A stretch of DNA of 64,000 bases from CAVVMA01 sp963788205 (GTDB lineage Bacteria; Desulfobacterota; Binatia; Binatales; Binataceae). Each line of letters starts with the position of its first letter. Position 1 is the first letter of the stretch. The notes under the pieces were generated by a model, which worked only from the letters and a program-made list of their open reading frames with translations, was not told where the DNA came from and made no database searches. The position numbers and the translations under genes were made by a program. Positions 38,391 to 46,315 of the stretch are shown here, in pieces. Location: positions 310,001 through 374,000 of the forward strand of contig CAWBGG010000009.1 of the NCBI GenBank assembly GCA_963788205.1, given 5' to 3'.

Positions 38391-40214
38391 TCAATCTTGT
38401 CGGCCCGATTCTAATCCAGAGTCAGCGGTCAGATCGCCGCTTGCCGGGGCGAGGCGCGAGCGGACGGGGAGCCATACGAGATAAAGCATCAGCCACCAAA
38501 AGTACACTGAGGGCGGCGACTGGAATGCGTAGTAATCGAACAGGCCGTGCGCCATCCCATGGCGCAGATTCGAACTCTGCTGTTCGACTAACAGTCCGCG
38601 AAGGTCGAACGTCAGGTTTTCGCCAAAGACTTGCTTGAACTCGGGCTTCGGCAAAAGCTCATGAATGTAGAGTTCGCGCTGAATCCCGTCTCGATCAAAA
38701 GTAGACACGGTCACGCCCCGCGAAGCGAGTATCTGCCGACAGGAGTTCTCGATTTGCGGGATCAGGAGATGCGCCGCTACGACGAAGTCGCCGGTAAGCC
38801 CCGCGTGCAAACCTTTGGCGAAGAACTCTTCTCGACCAATAGGGATGAATGGGTTTCCAGACACAACGCTGCCCCAATCGGCAAGACATACGGGGTGCTC
38901 AAAGACGATCTGCAATCTCGCCGCCTCGATAGCTTGGACGGTTGCCGTTCGGACGAAATCGGCATGCCGAAACATCAAAGAGCGAATAGCGGGATTGTCC
39001 TCATCAGGATCGTTTGCTGCGGCACCTGGCGTCCTCGCAGCCGTTTTTCCCGAAGCAGTTACGGAGGCGTGCCCGATGGTATGCGAGATCGGCACGATCG
39101 TTGCCATCTCCTTAGCGACCTGCCGAAGCTGATTGACGCTCGACGGCGCGGTGATGCACGCGAGCGCCCCGAGCGCTTCATGAAGACTCCTGCCTGTCAC
39201 GGCCTTGAGCGCCCGTTCGATCGCCTCAGCGGGAGCAGCCAGCGGGACACGGATTCGCGACATTTGTGTCAGCGTGTAAGGCTGAACCTGCAAGAGGCGC
39301 TTGTGAAGCTCGTCCACGCGTGCGCGTTGGCCGCGTACCGCGCGAAATGCTTGGATTGCGTTCTGAAGATGATGAACGAGAAGCATGTAGTTGGGCGCGG
39401 TTGCCGCTTCGGCTAGATTGGCCTCTTTGACGAAGGTCTCCGCCACTTCGATTGCTGCGGCGTCGGCTTCCTGAGTCTTTCCATCGCGTCGCAACCACTG
39501 CGCCTTGAGGCCGAGATATTCGCGAGTTCGTCTCCAGTCGCCGGATGCACCGGCGCTCTTCGCCGCATGATCCGCAAGAGCCGCATAGCGTCCGGCATCC
39601 CCCTCCCCATTCGTCAAGAGCAACCTCATTAGGTACGCGGAAAGGAAACTCGGGTCGTTGCCCTCGTAACGCGAAAGCACCCCTTCAAGATGCGCGATCA
39701 CTTTCGTCTTGAGCGCATCACTTCGCAGCGAAACGGCAATGTTCAACGCACGCTCAATCCGCCTGGCGCCGTTTGACCAATTTTCGGGGTGCTCCAGACG
39801 AGCCGCTGATTCGAGGTAAGCTCCGACCGCGATCTCGGCGGTGACATGATCGCGATTCCGCTCCCATACTATGTCGGCCACTCTGGCTCTCATTTCGGGG
39901 TCTCGGATCGTCGGAGCGATGCTCTTGAGCAGTTCTGCCTCTTGATCCGAGTAATCGCTCGGTATGCGGCTCCGGCTGCCGTCCTTAAAGGTCACTCTCG
40001 GCCTAAACGGCTCACCCGAGGACCCCGGCTCCCATCCGAGCGAGGCCACTTCTGTCAAGAATTCAAAGAGTTCCGACTGTGGCGCGTTACAAGCATTTTG
40101 CGCGTCAAACATCTTCCTCCGCAGGGCCGCCTCAAAGTGGTAGATCACCTTCTCCGGACAGGCGTCCAGCGCTTGCTCCCATGGGTACGAGGCGAGATCG
40201 GAGATTGTCAGCAT
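38391..40214 (-). CDS. Large helical protein with C-terminal HEPN-like (DUF4209-like) Rx4H motif
   Basis: A 607-residue mostly helical protein. The middle is repeat-like and Ala-rich. The C-terminal domain has QIENSCRQILASRGVTVSTF and SSNLRHGMAHGLFDYYAF. The RHGMAH hexamer (Arg551 to His556) has the Rx4H spacing of HEPN RNase active sites, and the surrounding pattern is like DUF4209. HEPN domains are common ribonuclease effectors of antiphage systems. The ATG at 40214 is used; an extension upstream would overlap the neighbouring gene. It sits between the metallopeptidase (92 bp upstream) and the methyltransferase (92 bp downstream). RNase activity is inference. Confidence 0.65.
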   Translation of the reverse strand: MLTISDLASYPWEQALDACPEKVIYHFEAALRRKMFDAQNACNAPQSELFEFLTEVASLGWEPGSSGEPFRPRVTFKDGSRSRIPSDYSDQEAELLKSIAPTIRDPEMRARVADIVWERNRDHVTAEIAVGAYLESAARLEHPENWSNGARRIERALNIAVSLRSDALKTKVIAHLEGVLSRYEGNDPSFLSAYLMRLLLTNGEGDAGRYAALADHAAKSAGASGDWRRTREYLGLKAQWLRRDGKTQEADAAAIEVAETFVKEANLAEAATAPNYMLLVHHLQNAIQAFRAVRGQRARVDELHKRLLQVQPYTLTQMSRIRVPLAAPAEAIERALKAVTGRSLHEALGALACITAPSSVNQLRQVAKEMATIVPISHTIGHASVTASGKTAARTPGAAANDPDEDNPAIRSLMFRHADFVRTATVQAIEAARLQIVFEHPVCLADWGSVVSGNPFIPIGREEFFAKGLHAGLTGDFVVAAHLLIPQIENSCRQILASRGVTVSTFDRDGIQRELYIHELLPKPEFKQVFGENLTFDLRGLLVEQQSSNLRHGMAHGLFDYYAFQSPPSVYFWWLMLYLVWLPVRSRLAPASGDLTADSGLESGRQD

Positions 40215-40306
40215 CGCCCTTTCGGTCTCTCCTTTGGCTTTGGCTTGGCCCAAGCCTAACGATCTGCTCCGGGGCCTCCCCTCGCCGCCGCCGCGCAGCC
40301 TCGCGC

Positions 40307-40864
40307 TCAGGGCCGCCAGTTCGGGTGACGTGCCGCGATGATCATTCGCCACGTCTCGATGCTGATGCGGCGGTATGATGGCTCGTCGGAACGGATCACT
40401 CGCGGTAGCTCGACCCCGAACTGCTCGCGTGCCCACGCACGTTGCTGCGGCGTCAGCCGCGTCACCTCCGGCACGACCTCAGTGCATTGGAGCCGCCTCC
40501 GGGGCCGCAGTGGTAGGTTCGTCCACAGCCACTCCGAGGACGCATCGTAGTTGGGCGACCGTTGATGCTCAGCTTCCCAGAATTTCGGCGGATGCATGTT
40601 CTTCTTGCCACTCAGATTCCGAACTGGCGGGATCTCCAGGTGAAGCATCTCGTGAAAGACAACCGTGACGAATACATCCTCCGGCACATCCGTGGCGTTG
40701 AGAACATTGTGAATCTGAATGCTTCGCGATGCGGGGAAGATACAAGCGAGCGTCCGCTGGATAGCGAAGCACCACGTGAGGTCGTCAAAGGCGTGCCGAA
40801 AAAACTGTGCCGATACCTTCTGCACGATGTCGTCGAGATTGCGGTGCGGCAACTGTAGTTGCAA
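40307..40864 (-). CDS. SprT/M48-like zinc metallopeptidase-fold protein
   Basis: A 185-residue protein with the metal-binding helix VVFHEMLHLEIPP (HExxH, His71/Glu72/His75) and a downstream HPPKFWEAEH that supplies a third ligand candidate. This is the arrangement of SprT-like and WLM-type DNA-associated peptidases and YgjP-like proteins. The start is a TTG at 40864 with AAAGGA about 8 bp before it. It is the first gene of the minus-strand cassette. A role in processing protein bound to DNA or activating the HEPN protein is conceivable but unsupported. Confidence 0.7.
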   Translation of the reverse strand: MQLQLPHRNLDDIVQKVSAQFFRHAFDDLTWCFAIQRTLACIFPASRSIQIHNVLNATDVPEDVFVTVVFHEMLHLEIPPVRNLSGKKNMHPPKFWEAEHQRSPNYDASSEWLWTNLPLRPRRRLQCTEVVPEVTRLTPQQRAWAREQFGVELPRVIRSDEPSYRRISIETWRMIIAARHPNWRP

Positions 40865-41509
40865 AAGCCGATCCTTTCGCCCGTGAGCGGATTCTCACCT
40901 TGCCTCACACAGCCGACCAGTACAACGGTCCGGCAATCGCGGCTCGTTCATCGCGTCCGCTCAAAAATTTTTTGCTGAACCGGCGCGCAGGGTCAGCAGC
41001 GATCTCGCCCTGCCCGAGGGGGCTTACCGGGGGGCGGCGCTGCCCTCCCCTTCGGGGCCGCCGCGCGGGAAACTCCGGGCTACGCCCGAGAAAAACGAAG
41101 CGGCGGGGCAGGATGCGTGCAGGCGCGGCGCATCGTCGCTGACTGCTAGGCGCTGAGCGGGCCGAGGCCCCGTTGCGAGCGACCGGCCACCGGGAGCCAT
41201 CCGACGCTTTAGCTATGGTGCGCCGGGCGCCTCGATGGCCGAAGCGACCGCGCTCCCCCCTTCTCCATCCGTTCCATCACCTTGGGCAGGCGGATTGAAA
41301 TCGCGAGGTTGGGCACGTGACTGCGCACGCTTTTGGAACGCCCCGCCGTGACGCATCGAGGGGCGGGCGCGTTTGTTTTACTGTGGCCCCGTCTCTTTGT
41401 GTCTCTAAGTAAAGGGGCATGTATCTTGCAGTACCCAGGTAGTACCCCGCAACGATGGCGGGCGACGAAAGTGCAGCAAAGCTTTATAAGTATTGATGTT
41501 CTTGACTTG
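40865..41509. other. Right end of the island, no gene seen
   Basis: This 645-bp region probably holds the promoter of the cassette at its left and the right att-arm sites at 41429-41450. GCCCC...GGGGC with a following TTTGTTTTA at about 41340-41380 could be a weak terminator. No frame resembles a gene. Confidence 0.4.
41429..41450 (+). repeat. Paired AGTACCC repeats, right integrase arm-site candidate
   Basis: GCAGTACCCAG then GTAGTACCCCGC, in the same orientation and spacing as the pair at 21023-21045 near the left end. The second 12-mer is identical in both copies. Confidence 0.55.
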
Positions 41510-41529
41510 ATGCGCAGAGAGTTATAGTC
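41510..41529 (+). repeat. attR: 20-bp direct repeat
   Basis: ATGCGCAGAGAGTTATAGTC is identical to the left copy. In the empty chromosome the sequence right of this repeat would lie immediately upstream of the MFS gene, so 41530 onward includes the original 5' region of that transporter. Confidence 0.85.
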
Positions 41530-41617
41530 GGCGCGCGTGCGAAGGTCGAGCCGGCGCGTCGCAGACCGGGGAGCGCCAGCACCGGTGATGGGACGCAGCT
41601 ATCCGCGCTCCGATTGC

Positions 41618-41647
41618 TTGACAGCATGTACGGCAATGCCGTATATC
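41618..41647 (+). promoter_or_regulatory. Sigma70-type promoter with embedded operator palindrome (toxin-antitoxin)
   Basis: TTGACA at 41618-41623 and TATATC at 41642-41647 are 18 bp apart. The spacer carries TACGGC-AAT-GCCGTA, which extends to 9-bp arms with one mismatch. An antitoxin bound there would block RNA polymerase. Transcription would begin at or next to the toxin ATG (41653), giving a leaderless message. Confidence 0.6.
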
Positions 41648-41652
41648 GAAAT

Positions 41653-42006
41653 ATGCATACGGTCATCGAGACATCTGCGTATCTGGCCGACGCCAAAGCC
41701 GTCGGGCTGGCGGAAGCTGAGCGGGAGGCGGTTGTCGATGTGATCGCGAGCAATCCGGAGGCAGGCGACGAAATCAAGGGGGCCGGCGGCGCGCGCAAAG
41801 TTCGGTTCGCCGGTCGCGGCAAGGGGAAGAGCGGCAGTTATCGCGTGATTACCTTCTACTCGGGCCGGGACATTCCAGTTTTCCTGCTATCGGTTTATTC
41901 AAAAGGAGAAAAAGCGAATCTGAGCAAATCCGAAAGAAATGAATTGAAGCGGGAGCTGAAGGGTCTGGTGGAAGACTATAAGAGAGCAGGTGGGCGCTAT
42001 GTCTAA
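41653..42006 (+). CDS. RelE/HigB-type toxin
   Basis: A 117-residue RelE-superfamily mRNA interferase candidate: HTVIETSAYLADAKAVGLAE at the start, then GAGGARKVRFAGRGKGKSGS and YRVITFYSGRDIPVFLLSVY, the strand pattern of the HigB/NadT-like group, with KGEKANLSKSERNELK after it. ATG 41653 is chosen because the promoter elements lie directly upstream; in-frame TTG and ATG codons further upstream fall within the promoter. It overlaps the antitoxin gene by 8 bp. Toxin first, antitoxin second is the hig order. It is just outside attR. Confidence 0.85.
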   Translation: MHTVIETSAYLADAKAVGLAEAEREAVVDVIASNPEAGDEIKGAGGARKVRFAGRGKGKSGSYRVITFYSGRDIPVFLLSVYSKGEKANLSKSERNELKRELKGLVEDYKRAGGRYV

Positions 42007-42289
42007 ACTGGGAAAGAGACTTATAGAGGCGGCGAAGGAGGCTCGCGCGTTCGTGCGCGGCGAAGTGACCGACGGCTTCATCGTGCATGTGCCCGATGAT
42101 GTGGACGTGAAGGCGATCAGAAAACGGCTGCGGTGCTCGCAGTCGCAGTTCTCGCGACGATTTGGATTCGCGATCGACGCCGTGCAGGATTGGGAGCAGC
42201 ATCGGAGGAGACCGGACCGAACGGCGCGGGTCTTGTTGACCGTGATTGATCGCGAGCCGGACGCAGTCAGTCGCGCGCTGGCGCGATAG
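41999..42289 (+). CDS. HigA-type antitoxin, HTH_XRE protein
   Basis: A 96-residue antitoxin. The HTH motif RKRLRCSQSQFSRRFGFAID, followed by AVQDWEQHRRRPDRTARVLL, is the NadS/HigA pattern. A GTG nine bases upstream is an alternative start. It overlaps the toxin end and probably represses the operon through the palindrome at 41629-41643. Confidence 0.87.
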   Translation: MSKLGKRLIEAAKEARAFVRGEVTDGFIVHVPDDVDVKAIRKRLRCSQSQFSRRFGFAIDAVQDWEQHRRRPDRTARVLLTVIDREPDAVSRALAR

Positions 42290-42366
42290 GGCCGTCGCTT
42301 GCAGCCGTTACTCGCCCGATCTCCCGCCCACAGGGCTCGCACGTCGTGAGCGTTCACGCTAGCGCG

Positions 42367-43521
42367 CTACTTGATCGACCCTATCAACCCTAAGCAGCCC
42401 GTACTCACCCACCAGCAATCGCATAGTCCTGCCGCAAGCAGCAGAACTGCCGCGACCGTACCGGCCCGAGAACGACTCAAGCGCTCAACCCCGGAAGCCG
42501 CCAGCACGCCGAAGCAGAGCATGGCCATGATGAACCACCGCGGACTGACTCGCATCCAAGCCAACATTGGTAGAGCGTGCAGGAAGCAATATGGCGAGTG
42601 TGGGCCGAAATAGTTGCCCATGCCGAACGCGAGCATCAGAAACGCGGCGACAACCCACGGCGCGGAGCCCGCGCCAGCAGCTACCAGTGGCACGATGAAC
42701 GGGCTCAGGTATGCTCCGCTCTCCCAAAAACCCATGCCTCCTGTTTCCAACCACTGGAGGGTGCGAAATTGCGTCTGGTCCCGCGAGAAGAAGCTGCTCG
42801 CATAGCCGGCCGCCGCCAGGTGACCATCGCAGCCCGGAACCGAGCGCGACTCCGTAGGCCAGACCTGCGCCAGCTTGGGCGTGGCCAGCAGCGTGCTAAG
42901 GAGCGCCGTGATCAGCAACGTGCCGAGGGGCCGGAGCGAGCGCCGTTGCCACGTCAATGCGAGGCCGAGGATGCCGAGCAGAACGCCCGTCTCCAAAATC
43001 GGGTACAGGCCGCCCTCGAAGAAGCTCAGCGCCATCAGCACCGCCAGTCCGACCGTCGCCCGCCAGGTCCCGATCAAAAGCGCCGCAACCATCCACGGCG
43101 AGTATGCGAACGGCAGGAAGCTCAGGTGTCCGATGCTGAAATGCAGGTAGATCCACGACGACGAAGGGTAGACCGCCGCGCAGGTGAGCGCAGGCAACCA
43201 GCCCAGCTTCAGTACCCGCGCGAGAACCCATCCGCCGCTGAACGCGATCGCCAGATGGATCGGCAATTCCAGGTTGATGCCTATAGCCGGGCCGCAAAGC
43301 CAGTGGAGCAATATCCATGGACTGAAGATGCGCGATTCCAGCCGCCATTGAGAGAGCCCATACTGGGGCGCGATGGGCGGCGTGAATTGGTCCATCGTGC
43401 GAAAATACGGCCAGTCGAAGCCCGCATGAAGCTCAAGGAGGTGCAACCGCCATGAGAAGACGATGGCATAGAGCGCCGAAAGCATCAGCACGCCCGGGAA
43501 CTCGTATTTGTGCTCGGACAC
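42367..43521 (-). CDS. Polytopic integral membrane protein, GT-C-like
   Basis: A 384-residue protein with about ten hydrophobic segments (for example VLMLSALYAIVFSW, IHLAIAFSGGWVLARVL, LLITALLSTLLATP, VVAAFLMLAFGMGNYFG, AVLLLAAGLCDCWW). A first periplasmic loop with FDWPYFRTMDQF and HxxPMLAWMR-type blocks resembles YfhO/GT-C glycosyltransferase-like proteins. It ends shortly after the last span, so it is shorter than typical family members and may lack a soluble C-terminal domain. Function unknown. Confidence 0.7.
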   Translation of the reverse strand: MSEHKYEFPGVLMLSALYAIVFSWRLHLLELHAGFDWPYFRTMDQFTPPIAPQYGLSQWRLESRIFSPWILLHWLCGPAIGINLELPIHLAIAFSGGWVLARVLKLGWLPALTCAAVYPSSSWIYLHFSIGHLSFLPFAYSPWMVAALLIGTWRATVGLAVLMALSFFEGGLYPILETGVLLGILGLALTWQRRSLRPLGTLLITALLSTLLATPKLAQVWPTESRSVPGCDGHLAAAGYASSFFSRDQTQFRTLQWLETGGMGFWESGAYLSPFIVPLVAAGAGSAPWVVAAFLMLAFGMGNYFGPHSPYCFLHALPMLAWMRVSPRWFIMAMLCFGVLAASGVERLSRSRAGTVAAVLLLAAGLCDCWWVSTGCLGLIGSIK

Positions 43522-43604
43522 CAGAGACCCCCACCTCGGCGCTTCGCGCTCACTCTCTCCCTGACCTGACCAGCGAGAGGTGCGGAAGATCGGGGCCCGA
43601 AAGC

Positions 43605-44156
43605 TCAGCCGCTCTCCTCTTCGTTATCGGTTGAGCCGAGCTTGCGGTAAACGTTGCGCTCGTCGTCGTAGCGGCGCTGGGTGCGGGCCTCGCGCTCCTG
43701 ATCCTGCTGGCAATCGCGGCAAAGCCGCGTGAACGGCATCGCTTGCAGCCGCTCCTCGCCGATTTCCAGGCCGCATGACTCGCAGACGCCGTAGGTGCCC
43801 TCGTTGAGGCGCTCGATCGCGTCGTCGATCTGCTTGATCTTGACGCGTTCGCGATCGGACAGGATGAAGCTGATTTCCCGATCGCGCTCTTCGGAGGCAA
43901 GGTCGTAGGTGTCCATCCCCTCGTCCTTGTTGCCCTCGCGTTCGGCCTTGAGCTCGGAGTCCATCTCGCTGAGCAACCTGGTTTTCATTTCATCCAGACT
44001 CTCGCGGACCTTGGCCAGAAATCGCTTGCGGCGCGCGGCGCCGGATTTGGCCGCGGCGGCTGTCGAGGCTGTCGAAGCAGCCTTGGCCGGCGCCGGCTTG
44101 CGATCAGCCAGCTTGGCCGCGACCGGTCTGGGTTTTGCAGCTTTCTTGGTCGGCAT
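43605..44156 (-). CDS. DksA/TraR-family zinc-finger protein
   Basis: A 183-residue protein. A Lys/Ala/Pro-rich basic N-terminal tail (~50 residues) precedes a coiled-coil region and the C4 zinc finger CESCGLEIGEERLQ...CRDCQ of the DksA family. DksA binds the RNA polymerase secondary channel and works with ppGpp; the family also includes zinc-finger proteins of other roles. The ATG at 44156 has AGAAGGGAAAG upstream; an in-frame TTG at 44180 is an alternative that would overlap the rimO stop. It follows rimO by 20 bp. A small palindromic-repeat remnant lies downstream at about 43555-43590. Confidence 0.87.
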   Translation of the reverse strand: MPTKKAAKPRPVAAKLADRKPAPAKAASTASTAAAAKSGAARRKRFLAKVRESLDEMKTRLLSEMDSELKAEREGNKDEGMDTYDLASEERDREISFILSDRERVKIKQIDDAIERLNEGTYGVCESCGLEIGEERLQAMPFTRLCRDCQQDQEREARTQRRYDDERNVYRKLGSTDNEEESG

Positions 44157-44176
44157 GGTTTTCTTTCCCTTCTTCT

Positions 44177-45511
44177 TCAACTGAATGCCCCCATCGCCCG
44201 CCCATGCAGATCGTAAGTGAGCGCCCGGTCGATTTCAGCGCGCACGAACTCGCCTGTTTCAGCCTCTCCGGTCAGGAACACGGCGCCGTCGATTTCGGGG
44301 GCCTGCCCCGCTATCCGGCCGCGCAGCCGATTGCCCGCCAGCGGTCCTTCGACCAGCACCTCGACTTCGGTCCCGACCAGGCTGCGATTCTTGCGCAGCG
44401 AAATTTCCGCCTGCGTGCGCATCAGATGGGCACGGCGAGCGCGCTTGACGCGCCCACTGATCTGTCCGGGCAGATCGAATGCCGTGGTGTTCTCCTCGTG
44501 CGAGTACGTAAACACCCCGACGCGGTCGAATTGCTGCTCGCGAACAAAGTCCCCGAGGCGGTCAAAGGCCTGGTCGCTTTCGCCGGGAAACCCGACGATG
44601 AACGACGTGCGCAAGGTCACGCCCGGTAGCCGGTCGCGGATTTTGTCGAGCAGCCTGGCGAGGCTGGCGCCGGACCGCTCACGCCGCATCGCGCGCAACA
44701 TCCCGTCATCGGCATGCTGCAGCGGCATATCTATGTATTTAACCACGTTCGGCGAATCCGCAATCGCTTCGAGCAACTCGTCAGTAACGAAGTTCGGGTA
44801 GCAGTACAGCAGCCGAATCCAGCGCAGATCTTCGATCGCTCCCAGATGGCGCAGCAGGTCGGCCAGCGAGGTTTGCGGAACCAGGTCGCGCCCATAGGCG
44901 GTTAAATCCTGGGCGATCAGATTCAGTTCCCGCACTCCGCTAAGAGCCAGCGCGCGCGCCTCGGATAGAAGGTCAGCCAACGTGCGGCTCTGATGGGTGC
45001 CGCGAATCTTGGGGATAATACAGAAGGAGCATTTGTGATTGCAGCCTTCGGAAATCTTCAGGTAGGCGGAAAACACCTCGCCGGTGCGGGCGCGCGGCGC
45101 TTCCATCCCCGGCAGCAGATGCGCCGCGCCCGGATAGGGGATCGGCCGCAGCTCGGGCGATTCGGTGCTGCGCAGCAGGTCCGGGAGATCGAGGAAGTTG
45201 CCGGTGCCGACGAACACGTCCACTTCGGGGAGTTGGTCGCGCAGTTCGGCGCCGTAGCGCTGCGCCAGGCATCCGGCGACCACCAGGCGGCGGCCCGGCC
45301 GCGCGGCCTTGAGCTGGGCCGCCTCAAGGATCGCGTCGAGCGATTCTTTCTTGGCGGCCTCGATAAACGCGCAAGTGTTGACCACCAGCACGTCGGCCTC
45401 GGCCGGGTCGAGCGTCAGCCCATAGCCGGCGCCGTTCAGCGCACCGATCATCAACTCGCTGTCGACCAGGTTCTTGGGACAGCCAAGGGTCAGGAGATGG
45501 ACACGTTCCAT
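44177..45511 (-). CDS. rimO: Ribosomal protein S12 methylthiotransferase RimO
   Basis: A 444-residue radical-SAM enzyme that adds a methylthio group to an Asp of ribosomal protein S12. Its N-terminal UPF0004 domain has the three cluster cysteines (LLTLGCPKNLVDSE, VVNTCAFIE, VAGCLAQRYG). The radical-SAM CxxxCxxC is GCNHKCSFCIIPKIRGTHQS, followed by LIAQDLTAYGRDL, which distinguishes RimO from MiaB. A TRAM domain ends the protein (SLVGTEVEVLVEGPLAGNRL). The start MERVHLLTLG is favoured over an extension seven residues longer. Confidence 0.95.
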   Translation of the reverse strand: MERVHLLTLGCPKNLVDSELMIGALNGAGYGLTLDPAEADVLVVNTCAFIEAAKKESLDAILEAAQLKAARPGRRLVVAGCLAQRYGAELRDQLPEVDVFVGTGNFLDLPDLLRSTESPELRPIPYPGAAHLLPGMEAPRARTGEVFSAYLKISEGCNHKCSFCIIPKIRGTHQSRTLADLLSEARALALSGVRELNLIAQDLTAYGRDLVPQTSLADLLRHLGAIEDLRWIRLLYCYPNFVTDELLEAIADSPNVVKYIDMPLQHADDGMLRAMRRERSGASLARLLDKIRDRLPGVTLRTSFIVGFPGESDQAFDRLGDFVREQQFDRVGVFTYSHEENTTAFDLPGQISGRVKRARRAHLMRTQAEISLRKNRSLVGTEVEVLVEGPLAGNRLRGRIAGQAPEIDGAVFLTGEAETGEFVRAEIDRALTYDLHGRAMGAFS

Positions 45512-45592
45512 TTTTGCCCGTACCGAGGGCATATATCTGTACTCGTCGGCCTTAAGCGGCGCAATCGGGCGATTGCTATGTGTGTGCAGTTC

Positions 45593-46270
45593 TCAGCGCG
45601 GCTCAGGCGCGGCCACCACATCGACCCCATCCGGCACCTTGAAACTGAATAACGAATCGTCGAGCGAAATATTCGTTTGAATATCGCTGAAATCGAGTTT
45701 CGTCACGTTGCCGAGCTGGTCCGTTAACGTCAGCGTCACAACATTTGAGTTCGCCGGATCGAGCCCGAGCGAGATTTCGGTCCCATCCGCCTTGGCTTTG
45801 AGCGACAGGCGGATCAGATGCTCCCCCGGCGGCGTGGACACGGCTAAGGGCGCGAAATCACGCTCGATATTGCCGGCGCCCAGCAGCAGGGCGGCCGGCG
45901 CAGAAGTTCTGAACGCCCGCTCCAGCGGGGTTTCGATCACCTGGCTCAGGTCGGGCTGATAGACGAACAGGGTAGTGCCGTCGGCGACGATTGTTTGCTG
46001 CTGGGGCGGCGCGAAGTCCCATCGCAGGCGCCCCGGCCGCCGATACTTGATAGTTCCTTCGAGGTCGCGCTTGACCCCGCCGCTGCTTAAGATTTGCTCC
46101 TTGAATTTCGCCTCGAACGAGCTGGTCTGCTGGTAGTGGCGCTGGAGCCGATGGACGACCGCTTTGAGACTCGGGCCGGCTGGGCCGGGTTCAGCCGCGC
46201 AGGAGGCGCGGGACGAGACCATCAATCCGGCGCAGAGTGCGAGACCGAGGCAGGCAAGGAAGGTCTTCAC
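45593..46270 (-). CDS. lolA: Outer-membrane lipoprotein carrier protein LolA
   Basis: A 225-residue periplasmic chaperone that carries lipoproteins from LolCDE to the outer membrane. It has a Sec signal peptide (MKTFLACLGLALCAGLMVSS, cleavage near residues 25-27), then LQRHYQQTSSFEAKFKEQ, LEGTIKYRRPGRLRWDF and VYQPDLSQVIETPL, the family core. It lies between ftsK and rimO. Its presence argues for a diderm cell envelope. Confidence 0.93.
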   Translation of the reverse strand: MKTFLACLGLALCAGLMVSSRASCAAEPGPAGPSLKAVVHRLQRHYQQTSSFEAKFKEQILSSGGVKRDLEGTIKYRRPGRLRWDFAPPQQQTIVADGTTLFVYQPDLSQVIETPLERAFRTSAPAALLLGAGNIERDFAPLAVSTPPGEHLIRLSLKAKADGTEISLGLDPANSNVVTLTLTDQLGNVTKLDFSDIQTNISLDDSLFSFKVPDGVDVVAAPEPR

Positions 46271-46315
46271 TTCTGGTTAGACGAACCGATCGGCTTTGCG
46301 TTTCACCGCCATGCG

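Larger units (their letters stand above)
20798..41529. mobile_element. 20.7-kb integrated element (genomic island) with integrase and defence cargo
   Basis: It is bounded by a perfect 20-bp direct repeat at 20798-20817 and 41510-41529. A tyrosine integrase lies 283 bp inside the left end. Other element functions are an AlpA-like HTH gene, a PrimPol/DUF927 helicase replication protein and a GGTGAC repeat cluster. The remainder is cargo: a LOTUS-like operon and a four-gene minus-strand cassette with methyltransferase and helicase. There are no conjugation, capsid or packaging genes, so it resembles a satellite-like integrative element rather than a complete prophage or ICE. Confidence 0.85.

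Noticed and set aside
30117..40864. Calling the cassette BREX
   Set aside because: The large methyltransferase resembles PglX, but no PglZ, BrxC ATPase or BrxL/Lon-like gene is present.
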